NCBI GenBank assembly: GCA_947496345.1
Contig: CANMCL010000034.1
Coordinates: 1-8,688, forward strand
Source: Actinomycetota bacterium
GTDB lineage: Bacteria; Actinomycetota; Actinomycetes; Nanopelagicales; Nanopelagicaceae
Reading direction: 5' to 3'
Length of the DNA stretch: 8,688 nt
The translations under genes were made by a program, and so were the position numbers. The notes under the pieces are model-generated. The model ran no database searches and was not told where the DNA came from. It saw nothing but the letters and a program-made list of their open reading frames with translations. Shown one piece after another: positions 1 to 6,601 of this stretch. Position 1 is the first letter of the stretch, and each line of letters starts with the position of its first letter.

Positions 1-734
1 AGTGAATCTGATTTGTAGATAGGGGCTGTACAGCCTTCAACGTAGTGAATGTAAGAATCTTCATCGGCAATGATCAAGGTGCGTTCAAACTGACCCATGT
101 TCTCAGTGTTGATGCGGAAATATGCCTGCAATGGAATATCTACGTGAACGCCCTTTGGAACATAGATAAATGAACCACCTGACCAGGCAGCTGTATTTAG
201 TGCAGCAAATTTATTATCGCCGACGGGGATAACAGAACCAAAATACTCTTTGAAGAGTTCTGGGTGCTGCTTTAGTCCGCTATCGGTATCAAGGAAGATA
301 ACGCCTTGTTTTTCGAGGTCCTCACGGATTGAGTGATAAACAACTTCTGACTCGTACTGTGCTGCAACGCCAGAGACGAGGCGTTGTTTTTCAGCTTCCG
401 GAATACCTAGACGATCGTAAGTATTCTTAATTTCATCTGGCAGATCATCCCAAGTCGCAGCCTGCTTCTCAGTTGAACGCACGAAATATTTAATGGTGTC
501 GAAGAAAATTCCGGTCAGGTCTGAACCCCACGACGGCATCGGCTTCTTTTCAAATAGCGCTAAACCTTTTAGGCGCATATCTAGCATCCACTGCGGTTCG
601 CTCTTCTTCGAAGAGATATCGCGAACAACTTCGTCGTTAATTCCGCGGCGTGAATTAGCGCCTGCGTCGTTTCCGTCAGACCAGCCGTATTCGTAATTTC
701 CAAGTCCGTCTAGTTCTGGGTGTGCAGTTGTCAT
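1..734 (-). CDS. sufB: SufB, Fe-S cluster assembly scaffold protein (5' part, cut by window edge)
   Basis: The first 244 codons of SufB are visible; the 3' half lies beyond the left edge. SufB forms the SufBC2D complex in the cytoplasm, the scaffold on which Fe-S clusters are built. My translation begins [18 protein letters not shown] and contains family signatures: [13 protein letters not shown] around residues 40-52, [13 protein letters not shown] around 185-197, and YVEGCTAP with the conserved Cys at about 235. The ATG at 732-734 overlaps the sufR stop as ATGA, implying translational coupling. An AAAGG seven bases upstream of the ATG is a reasonable ribosome site. Actinobacterial SufB is usually about 470-480 residues, so roughly half is present. 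Expression is probably set from the promoter in front of sufR. sufD, sufC and sufS are expected beyond the edge, but that is inference. Confidence 0.96.
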   Translation of the reverse strand, partial: MTTAHPELDGLGNYEYGWSDGNDAGANSRRGINDEVVRDISSKKSEPQWMLDMRLKGLALFEKKPMPSWGSDLTGIFFDTIKYFVRSTEKQAATWDDLPDEIKNTYDRLGIPEAEKQRLVSGVAAQYESEVVYHSIREDLEKQGVIFLDTDSGLKQHPELFKEYFGSVIPVGDNKFAALNTAAWSGGSFIYVPKGVHVDIPLQAYFRINTENMGQFERTLIIADEDSYIHYVEGCTAPIYKSDS

Positions 735-1462
735 GACCGCGCCTTTCCGGCTGTTAGTGGTTGTTTCTTACTCATGTTTGGAATGTAGGTTGTGCAAACA
801 CCATCACCGTGGGCGATGGTGGCTAAGCGTTGAACGTGCGTGCCGAGCAATTTAGAGAAGGCTTCGGTTTCTGCTTCGCAGAGTTGGGGAAATTCAGATG
901 CTACGTGTGCGATTGGACAATGGTGCTGACAGAGTTCTTCACCGGTGGCACGTGGTCCGACACTTGCGGCGTAACCTTGTTCAGTTAAGAATGAAGCTAA
1001 AGCATCTAACTTGTTTGAACTCTTCGCAATCGCAATTGCACCCTTGCGTTCTATATCGTCAGCGCGAGATTTTGCGAAAGCGGTTACTAGATGTTCGCCA
1101 GATTGTGCTGACATAAACTTAAGTGCGGCAACTGCGAGGTCATCGTAAGAATGTTCAAATTTTTCGCGACCGGAATCGGTCATAACAAAGACCTTCGAAG
1201 GTCGACCGCGACCGCGCGTAGATGAGATTCGTGGTTCGCGTGCTTCTAAAATTCCATCGGCGGTGAGTAAATCTAAATGGCGTCGAATACCAGCTGGCGT
1301 TAAACCCAAACGTTCTCCAAGGGCTGCCGCGGTGGATGGCCCATTTTCCAGAATGGAGCGGGCGACGGCATCGCGAGTACGCGGATCGTCGATGCTCTTT
1401 AGGGCTGGCCCTCCAGTTATTTTCACAACAGTATTGTGTCGTAATTCGCTCGCGCTTTCCAC
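731..1462 (-). CDS. sufR: SufR-type Fe-S cluster-binding transcriptional repressor of the suf operon
   Basis: A cytoplasmic DNA-binding regulator of the SufR/DeoR-like family, which in cyanobacteria and actinobacteria represses suf genes when carrying an Fe-S cluster. Numbered from the GTG at 1462, a winged helix-turn-helix covers about residues 28-102, including [20 protein letters not shown] and a basic wing RGRGRPSK. The C-terminal half carries the SufR cysteine set C178, C182, C195 and C223 in the contexts [18 protein letters not shown] and GVCTTYIP. The protein is 243 residues and its gene overlaps sufB by four bases, so the two are co-transcribed. The start is uncertain: the GTG at 1462 has no good Shine-Dalgarno, and a second GTG at 1426 would give 231 residues without losing the DNA-binding domain. 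A palindrome at 1424-1438 lies exactly at that alternative start and may be its operator. Family assignment is firm; the start is not. Confidence 0.93.
   Translation of the reverse strand: MESASELRHNTVVKITGGPALKSIDDPRTRDAVARSILENGPSTAAALGERLGLTPAGIRRHLDLLTADGILEAREPRISSTRGRGRPSKVFVMTDSGREKFEHSYDDLAVAALKFMSAQSGEHLVTAFAKSRADDIERKGAIAIAKSSNKLDALASFLTEQGYAASVGPRATGEELCQHHCPIAHVASEFPQLCEAETEAFSKLLGTHVQRLATIAHGDGVCTTYIPNMSKKQPLTAGKARS
1424..1438. promoter_or_regulatory. Candidate SufR operator, CACAA-N5-TTGTG inverted repeat
   Basis: The sequence CACAACAGTATTGTG has perfect 5-base arms around a 5-base spacer. It sits at the 5' end of sufR and overlaps the alternative GTG start at 1426. It also overlaps a weak -10-like CACAAT (minus strand, 1433-1438) placed six bases before that GTG. 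SufR proteins are known to bind inverted repeats in front of their own operons, so an autoregulatory site is plausible. This rests on position and symmetry only; with the 1462 start it would be coding sequence. Confidence 0.4.
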
Positions 1463-1484
1463 TCAGGGCGTGTGGCGAAGGTCC

Positions 1485-1490
1485 TAGTCT
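1485..1490 (+). promoter_or_regulatory. Candidate -10 element for leaderless ctaA transcript
   Basis: TAGTCT matches the actinobacterial -10 pattern TANNNT and ends six bases before the ctaA ATG at 1497, which would put transcription initiation on or next to the start codon. There is no proper Shine-Dalgarno before the ATG (only an AGG two bases away), which fits a leaderless mRNA. I see no convincing -35 in the 34-base spacer. This promoter would drive ctaA, tkt and pgi. Confidence 0.45.
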
Positions 1491-1496
1491 TAGGCC

Positions 1497-2384
1497 ATGA
1501 AATTGCGCCGCTTCCTTTATGGAGCTTTGCTCGTTTTGCAGGCGGGGCTGGTTTTAACCGGCGGGGCTGTGCGCCTAACTGGATCAGGGCTGGGGTGTCC
1601 AACTTGGCCTGAATGCACGCCCGGTTCTTACACCCCCGTCCCCAATCAAGCCGAAGGTCAATTGCACGCTTGGATTGAATTCGGAAATAGGTTGCTTACC
1701 TTTGCACTAATCGCAGTCGCGCTCGCAGTTCTGGTGCATGTCCTATTTAAAAAGCGCAAGGATTTACGCTTATTAGCGCTCGGTCAGGTTTTGGGAATTT
1801 TAGGTCAAGGCGTGCTTGGTGGGATTACCGTTCTGACAGATTTACATCCACTGCCTGTCGCAGGACACCTTTTACTTTCAATTATTTTGATCGGAGGTGC
1901 CACTTCTCTCAATGATCGTCGCGAAAATGGCATCATCAAAATTAAACCTTCAGAAAAAATGACTGCAAACCTTTCAAGGGCCCATATCTATCTGACCTTC
2001 CTAGTGATTGCTTTGGGCACTTTGGTAACCGGAAGTGGTCCGCATGCCGGTGATGAAGATTCCCGCCGCTTTGGTTTTGATATCCGAACCGTTGCATCGA
2101 TTCACGCGGAGGCGGTTATCGCACTTCTGGGACTGACGCTTGCTCTTTATGTTGCGGCTCGTTCCAATCCAATACATAAGCGCCGAATTCTAATTTTTAT
2201 CGCAATCTCTCTTGCACAAGGCGCGATTGGATATATCCAATATTTCACGGGAATACCTGAAATACTCGTCGCTGCACACCTCTTAGGATCAACGCTAGTT
2301 TGGATCTCAGCCTGGCGTCTGCGATTAGCTGTAACAACTTCCCCGAACCGTACTCAATCAACTAACGCGGGAGAAAGTTCTTGA
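1497..2384 (+). CDS. ctaA: Heme A synthase (CtaA/COX15 family)
   Basis: An integral membrane enzyme that oxidises the C8 methyl of heme O to a formyl group, giving heme A for aa3-type cytochrome c oxidase. The 295-residue protein has about eight hydrophobic segments, the first at residues 8-27. The first external loop has the paired cysteines C34 and C40 in GLGCPTWPEC, then E61 in HAWIEFGNRLL. Further conserved histidines are H124 (VAGHLLLS), H203 (IHAEAV) and H261 (AAHLLGS), in the places where CtaA heme ligands occur. N64 stands three residues after E61, where Bacillus CtaA has a histidine; I recall Asn here in actinobacterial homologues too. The tail after residue 280 is polar. It is divergent from sufR across 34 bases, and its TGA shares one base with the tkt ATG, so the two are probably one transcript. 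No frame damage is visible. Confidence 0.94.
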   Translation: MKLRRFLYGALLVLQAGLVLTGGAVRLTGSGLGCPTWPECTPGSYTPVPNQAEGQLHAWIEFGNRLLTFALIAVALAVLVHVLFKKRKDLRLLALGQVLGILGQGVLGGITVLTDLHPLPVAGHLLLSIILIGGATSLNDRRENGIIKIKPSEKMTANLSRAHIYLTFLVIALGTLVTGSGPHAGDEDSRRFGFDIRTVASIHAEAVIALLGLTLALYVAARSNPIHKRRILIFIAISLAQGAIGYIQYFTGIPEILVAAHLLGSTLVWISAWRLRLAVTTSPNRTQSTNAGESS

Positions 2385-4435
2385 TGCATACTTTAGAAAA
2401 CTGGTCAGAATTTGATGATCGCGCCGTTACATATGCTCGTGCCCTTGCAATGGATGCGGTTCAAAACGCTGGCCATGGTCATCCTGGAACCGCAATGTCG
2501 CTGGCACCGGTTGCCTATAACTTATTTCAACGCCATTTAATTCACGATCCAGCAGATCCCAAATGGTTGGGGCGCGATCGTTTTGTTCTCTCTTGCGGAC
2601 ACTCATCACTAACTCTCTACACTCAATTATTCTTCAGTGGCTATGGCCTTGAAATGGAAGATTTGAAAACTTTCCGTACCTGGAACTCACTAACTCCGGG
2701 TCATCCTGAATATGGACACACTGCTGGCGTTGAAATGACAACAGGTCCATTGGGAGCCGGAGTTGCAACTGCAGTTGGAATGGCGATGGCGGCGCGTTAC
2801 GAACGTGGTTTATTTGATCCAGATGCCGCAGCAAATTCCTCGCTCTTTGATCACAATATTTGGGTTCTCTGTTCAGATGGAGATTTACAAGAAGGTGTAA
2901 GCAGTGAAGCTTCATCACTTGCTGGAACGCAAGAACTTGGAAATTTAAAAGTAATTTATGACGATAATCGCATTTCAATCGAAGGTGACACCCACATCGC
3001 CTTCACCGAAGATGTCTCAGCTCGCTACCGTGCATATGGTTGGAATGTAATTGATGTTGCAGCGGCAAGTGATGGCAACGTTGATCTAGTTGCTGTGGAT
3101 GCGGCGATGATTGCCGCTAAAAAGGAGACGACCAAGCCGACGCTAATTCGCATGCAATCGATAATTGCTTGGCCTGCACCTAAAGCGCGAAACACTGCCG
3201 AATCCCATGGTTCCGCCCTTGGCGCAGAAGAAATTGCTGAAACTAAGAAGTTACTGGGCTTAGATCCGGAAGAACATTTTGCGATGCCCGCCGAAATTCT
3301 GGCCCACGTTCGCGAAGTAAAAACTAGAGGCGCAGCGACGCGCAAAGCTTGGGAGGAAAAATTCGCATCTTGGAAGAGCGCTAATCAAGATCGTGCAACG
3401 TTACTGAATCGTTTAGTTAGCGGTGACCTACCTAAAGGTTGGGATGCCGATCTTCCGCAATATCCTGCAGGTAAAGATGTTGCGACACGAAAAGCATCTG
3501 GTGAGGTCATAGCCGCACTTGCAAAAACACTTCCGGAATTTTGGGGTGGTTCTGCCGATCTAGCGGGAAGCAACAACACGACCATAAGCGGCGCTGGCTC
3601 TTTCTTGCCTGCAAGTAGCAAGATGGCCGGCGCTAATCCTTACGGAAGAATGATTCACTTTGGTATTCGCGAACACGCAATGGGTTCAATACTTAACGGA
3701 ATTGCACTTCACGGATTATCCAAAACTTTTGGTGGAACTTTCGCAGTCTTTAGTGATTACATGCGACCAGCGGTTCGACTATCTGCAATTATGGATCTGC
3801 CGAGCATTTTTATCTGGAGCCACGATTCAATTGGACTCGGCGAAGATGGTCCGACACATCAACCAGTCGAGCATTTAGCAACACTTCGGGCTATTCCAAA
3901 TTTCTCCGTAGTTCGCCCCGCAGATGCCAATGAAGTCCGCGAAGCCTGGAAAGCGATCATGCTTCGCCGCAAACCTGTTGGGTTACTGCTATCGCGTCAG
4001 AATCTTCCGGTCGTTGATCGCTCAACACATGGTTCAGCAGAACTGGTTAATAAAGGCGCTTATATTCTCAAGGATTCACCAACCACCGCTGAGGTTGTAA
4101 TCATTGCAACAGGCTCAGAAGTCTCAGTTGCACTTGCCGTGCAGAGCGCACTAGCAGTTAAATCAATCGCCGTACGCGTTGTAAGTGCTCCGTGCTTGGA
4201 ATGGTTTGCTCAAGAAAGTTCTGCATACCAAGAGAGCGTTCTGCCAAAATCGGCCCGCTTAAAGGTAAGTATCGAAGCTGGCATTGCACAAGGTTGGCGT
4301 GAATATATCGGAGATAGTGGAATTGCCATCTCCCTAGAACACTTCGGTGCTTCTGCTTCCGCTACAAAGCTATTTGCTGAATTTGGATTCGGCGCAGAAG
4401 CGATTGTTGCCAAGATTGAAGCAGCTCTTAGTTAA
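2384..4435 (+). CDS. tkt: Transketolase
   Basis: A thiamine-diphosphate enzyme of the cytoplasm that moves two-carbon ketol units between sugar phosphates in the pentose phosphate pathway. From the ATG at 2384 it has 683 residues, the normal full length. Landmarks in order: GHGHPGTAMSLAP (30-42), TPGHPE (104-109), GPLGAG (121-126), the diphosphate/metal motif SDGDLQEG (164-171) with D193-N195 in YDDNRISIEGDT, IIAWPAPKARNT (260-271), the catalytic Glu in FGIREHAMG (E430), DSIGLGEDGPTHQPVEHL (481-498), RPADANE (511-517) and LSRQNLP (536-542). GGGAG at 2369-2373 can serve as ribosome site. A TTG at 2381 would add one residue, but the ATG forming TGATG with the ctaA stop is preferred. Its TAA overlaps the pgi ATG by one base. 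Transaldolase, often the next gene in actinobacteria, is absent. Confidence 0.97.
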   Translation: MHTLENWSEFDDRAVTYARALAMDAVQNAGHGHPGTAMSLAPVAYNLFQRHLIHDPADPKWLGRDRFVLSCGHSSLTLYTQLFFSGYGLEMEDLKTFRTWNSLTPGHPEYGHTAGVEMTTGPLGAGVATAVGMAMAARYERGLFDPDAAANSSLFDHNIWVLCSDGDLQEGVSSEASSLAGTQELGNLKVIYDDNRISIEGDTHIAFTEDVSARYRAYGWNVIDVAAASDGNVDLVAVDAAMIAAKKETTKPTLIRMQSIIAWPAPKARNTAESHGSALGAEEIAETKKLLGLDPEEHFAMPAEILAHVREVKTRGAATRKAWEEKFASWKSANQDRATLLNRLVSGDLPKGWDADLPQYPAGKDVATRKASGEVIAALAKTLPEFWGGSADLAGSNNTTISGAGSFLPASSKMAGANPYGRMIHFGIREHAMGSILNGIALHGLSKTFGGTFAVFSDYMRPAVRLSAIMDLPSIFIWSHDSIGLGEDGPTHQPVEHLATLRAIPNFSVVRPADANEVREAWKAIMLRRKPVGLLLSRQNLPVVDRSTHGSAELVNKGAYILKDSPTTAEVVIIATGSEVSVALAVQSALAVKSIAVRVVSAPCLEWFAQESSAYQESVLPKSARLKVSIEAGIAQGWREYIGDSGIAISLEHFGASASATKLFAEFGFGAEAIVAKIEAALS

Positions 4436-5970
4436 TGATTACTTTATCGGGTCCAGCTCTAAGTAAGGTAAATCGTCAAGATCCTCTTTATCTGGCACTC
4501 GCAGATGCCCATCCCAAAGTTGCTAAGAAGGATGCAAATACTTGGGGGCCATCGGCCGCGAAGGAAGCCGCGATCAGACTTAACTGGGTTGATTTGGATG
4601 AGAGTTCTCGGGAATTACTTCCGATACTCGATGCAGTAGCGGCGAAGTTTAGAGATTACGACAACTTAGTATTATGCGGAATGGGCGGTTCTTCTCTGGC
4701 TCCAGAAGTGATCGCTAAAACTTACGGTAAAGAGATCTTTATCTTGGATTCAACCGATCCAGAGTACTTAGCGCACGCACTAACCGGCTCCCCCGAGAAA
4801 TTGCTAGTAATTGTTAGTTCTAAATCAGGGTCGACAATTGAGACAGCTTCACAGCGAGCCTTCTTCGAAGATTACTTAAGAAAAGCAAAGTTAGATCCAA
4901 CTCAACATATGTTGTTTGTGACAGATCCAGGTTCGCCTTTAGATAAAGATGTAAGAGCTAAAGGATTCACGGTTATCAACGCCGATCCAAAGGTAGGTGG
5001 TCGCTTTAGCGCACTCACCGCATTTGGTCTGACACCTGCGAGCCTTATGGGAGTTGATGCTTCGATACTTTTAGATCAGGCAGGCGATGCCCGCGCGCAA
5101 ATAATAAATGATCCTGCTGTTGTGTTAGATGTTGCTTACTTACTGTTAACTCAGAATCAACAATATTTAGGCTTTACTGATCTCGGATCTCGTTTCCCAG
5201 GACTCTCTGATTGGATCGAACAGTTAATCGCTGAATCCACCGGCAAGGATGAAAAGGGACGCTTGCCAATAGCAACAGAGAACTTTAACCAGGCAGAAGG
5301 TGGTGGTGCTTTCTCGATTGCATTCGCACCAGGTGCGCATTTAAGCGTAAGCGCGGAACTTGGTGAGCATTTCCTATTTTGGGAATGGGTCACCGCTTTG
5401 ATGGGTGCCGCACTGAACGTTGATCCCTTTAATCAACCAAATGTAACTGAGGCTAAAGAAGCAACATCTGCAGTTTTAGCGGAGTGGGATAACAAATTAC
5501 CGAAACTTACTGCGGCCTCCGGCGATGAGCGGATAGAGATTTTTGGAAATGGAAACACAATAACTGCCGCGTTAAAGAACTTGATAGCAACCATAGATTC
5601 AGATGGATATATTGCAGTTATGGCGTATCTAGATCGCAGAGCTGATGCGGATATTGCTGAGCTTAGAAGTATTTTGTCGCAGAAATCTGGTCGACCCGTA
5701 ACTTTTGGTTGGGGTCCTAGATTTTTGCACTCGACCGGACAGTTCCATAAAGGTGGACAGCAGAACGGTTCCTTCTTACAAATAACCGGCGCCATCAGTC
5801 AGGATTTCCAAGTCCCAGGTCGTGATTTTTCCTTTGGAACGCTATTGATGGCGCAAGCCGTTGGTGATTACCGTGCACTTGGGGCAAGAAAATACCCGCT
5901 CCTTCGCCTTAACTTGCTAGAACGAAGTGCGGGTATCACTCAACTTATAAAAGCTGCAAAAGCTCTTTAA
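4435..5970 (+). CDS. pgi: Glucose-6-phosphate isomerase, actinobacterial stand-alone type
   Basis: Interconverts glucose 6-phosphate and fructose 6-phosphate in the cytoplasm. The 511-residue protein carries the two sugar-isomerase (SIS) domain signatures: GMGGSSLAP (82-90), SSKSGSTIET (128-137), GGRFSALTAFGL (188-199) and QLIAESTGKD (263-272), whose E267 matches the catalytic Glu of the classical enzyme. FNQPNVTEAK (332-341) follows, then LHSTGQFHKGG (431-441). It resembles the isomerase half of bifunctional transaldolase/isomerase proteins and the stand-alone pgi of Streptomyces-type clusters; there is no N-terminal transaldolase domain. The ATG overlaps the tkt TAA (TAATG), implying coupled translation; no strong Shine-Dalgarno is present. 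Its TAA directly abuts the TAG of rbpA on the other strand, so there is no room for a terminator after the gene. Confidence 0.92.
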   Translation: MITLSGPALSKVNRQDPLYLALADAHPKVAKKDANTWGPSAAKEAAIRLNWVDLDESSRELLPILDAVAAKFRDYDNLVLCGMGGSSLAPEVIAKTYGKEIFILDSTDPEYLAHALTGSPEKLLVIVSSKSGSTIETASQRAFFEDYLRKAKLDPTQHMLFVTDPGSPLDKDVRAKGFTVINADPKVGGRFSALTAFGLTPASLMGVDASILLDQAGDARAQIINDPAVVLDVAYLLLTQNQQYLGFTDLGSRFPGLSDWIEQLIAESTGKDEKGRLPIATENFNQAEGGGAFSIAFAPGAHLSVSAELGEHFLFWEWVTALMGAALNVDPFNQPNVTEAKEATSAVLAEWDNKLPKLTAASGDERIEIFGNGNTITAALKNLIATIDSDGYIAVMAYLDRRADADIAELRSILSQKSGRPVTFGWGPRFLHSTGQFHKGGQQNGSFLQITGAISQDFQVPGRDFSFGTLLMAQAVGDYRALGARKYPLLRLNLLERSAGITQLIKAAKAL

Positions 5971-6309
5971 CTATTCGTCATCTCCGCGGAGTTTGCGCAG
6001 AGCATCTTCTAGGATCTTCGCTCCTTCAGTATCAGTGCGACGCTCTTTTACATAAGCTAAATGTGTCTTGTAAGGAATATTAACTACTGCCTTAGGCGGA
6101 TTGTTGCGATCGCGACCTGCAGGTAATCCACACTTTGGGCAATCCCACTCAGCGGGAATTACAACAGTTTCTTCAACAGCAAATGAGGGACGAACTTCGT
6201 GTCCATTGCCGCACCAGTAGGAAACGGTAGCGCGTTCAATCTGATCCCCGCGTTCAGCTTCGCCCATTGGGCCAGCGCCGACACGACTTCCACGAATTGC
6301 ACTTGCCAT
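5971..6309 (-). CDS. rbpA: RNA polymerase-binding protein RbpA
   Basis: RbpA binds RNA polymerase and the principal sigma factor, stabilising the promoter complex; the family is characteristic of actinobacteria. The 112-residue protein shows the expected order: N-terminal tail with AIRGSRVGAG (4-13), a core domain with a zinc-type set C33, H37, C57 and C60 (YWCGNGHE and WDCPKCG), a short linker, and a sigma-interacting helix starting at KTHLAYVKERRT (81-92). Keeping all four ligands resembles Streptomyces RbpA and differs from the mycobacterial protein, which I recall lacks the cysteines. The start is only three bases after the secG stop, with AAGGG seven bases upstream, so it is the last gene of the glycolytic-secG transcript. 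It converges on pgi with no intergenic base. Confidence 0.93.
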   Translation of the reverse strand: MASAIRGSRVGAGPMGEAERGDQIERATVSYWCGNGHEVRPSFAVEETVVIPAEWDCPKCGLPAGRDRNNPPKAVVNIPYKTHLAYVKERRTDTEGAKILEDALRKLRGDDE

Positions 6310-6312
6310 TTA

Positions 6313-6543
6313 TTAACCCTTCAAAACAAGACTAAGCGCGACAACGCCGCCAAACCAAATGCCACCAACAACAATTGTGATGCGATCTAGGTTTCGCTCA
6401 ACGACAGATGAGCCACCGTAATTTGAAGACATTCCGCCGCCGAATAGATCCGAGAGGCCTGAGCCTTTTCCTTTATGTAACAGAACCAGCAAAATCATCA
6501 CGACACTTGTGATGACTAACAAGATTGAGAGAGCTAGAGCCAC
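6313..6543 (-). CDS. secG: Preprotein translocase subunit SecG
   Basis: Small membrane subunit of the SecYEG export channel. From the GTG at 6541-6543 it is 76 residues, with a first transmembrane segment at about 2-22, the diagnostic cytoplasmic loop HKGKGSGLSDLFGGG (23-37), the NLDR motif (51-54), and a second membrane segment at about 55-73. A TTG at 6550-6552 would add MFI, but AGGGG lies directly against that TTG and nine bases before the GTG, so GTG is the better start. The distance to tpiA is 58 bases and to rbpA three. secG beside gap-pgk-tpiA is a familiar actinobacterial arrangement. Confidence 0.93.
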   Translation of the reverse strand: MALALSILLVITSVVMILLVLLHKGKGSGLSDLFGGGMSSNYGGSSVVERNLDRITIVVGGIWFGGVVALSLVLKG

Positions 6544-6576
6544 GATGAACAACCCCTAATGTTTTCGGTAGACGGT

Positions 6577-6586
6577 AAGGATACTA
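6577..6586 (-). promoter_or_regulatory. Weak candidate promoter element for secG-rbpA
   Basis: On the minus strand TAGTATCCTT includes TAGTAT, a TANNNT-type -10 hexamer, 37 bases before the secG GTG. A near-identical TAGTATCGTT occurs in the gap before tpiA. No recognisable -35 is found at 16-18 bases, so this is suggestive only. Confidence 0.25.
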
Positions 6587-6589
6587 GAT

Positions 6590-6600
6590 GCCCGACGGGC
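6590..6600 (-). terminator. Short GC hairpin between tpiA and secG, possible weak attenuator
   Basis: GCCCGTCGGGC on the minus strand can form a 4-base GCCC/GGGC stem with a 3-base loop directly after the tpiA stop. It is followed by ATCTAGTATCC rather than a U run, so it is not a standard intrinsic terminator. It might slow polymerase or protect the upstream mRNA end. Confidence 0.2.
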
Positions 6601-6601
6601 C

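Noticed and set aside
493..696. Plus-strand open frame of 67 codons inside sufB
   Set aside because: It is opposite a well-conserved SufB reading frame, has no ribosome site and resembles no protein; a shadow frame.
2381..2386. TTG at 2381 as the tkt start
   Set aside because: It would add a single residue before an ATG that forms the typical TGATG coupling with ctaA; spacing from GGGAG is acceptable for either, but ATG is the stronger codon.
2634..2978. Minus-strand open frame of 114 codons inside tkt
   Set aside because: Antisense to thiamine-diphosphate binding motifs of transketolase; no independent coding support.
5433..5795. Minus-strand open frame of 120 codons inside pgi
   Set aside because: Antisense to conserved Pgi motifs, with no family signature and no spacing to neighbours that suggests a gene.
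5982..5991. CTCCGCGGAG palindrome beside the pgi/rbpA junction, possible bidirectional terminator
   Set aside because: A zero-loop 10-base palindrome cannot form a stable hairpin and no U tract follows on either strand; it lies within the rbpA coding end.
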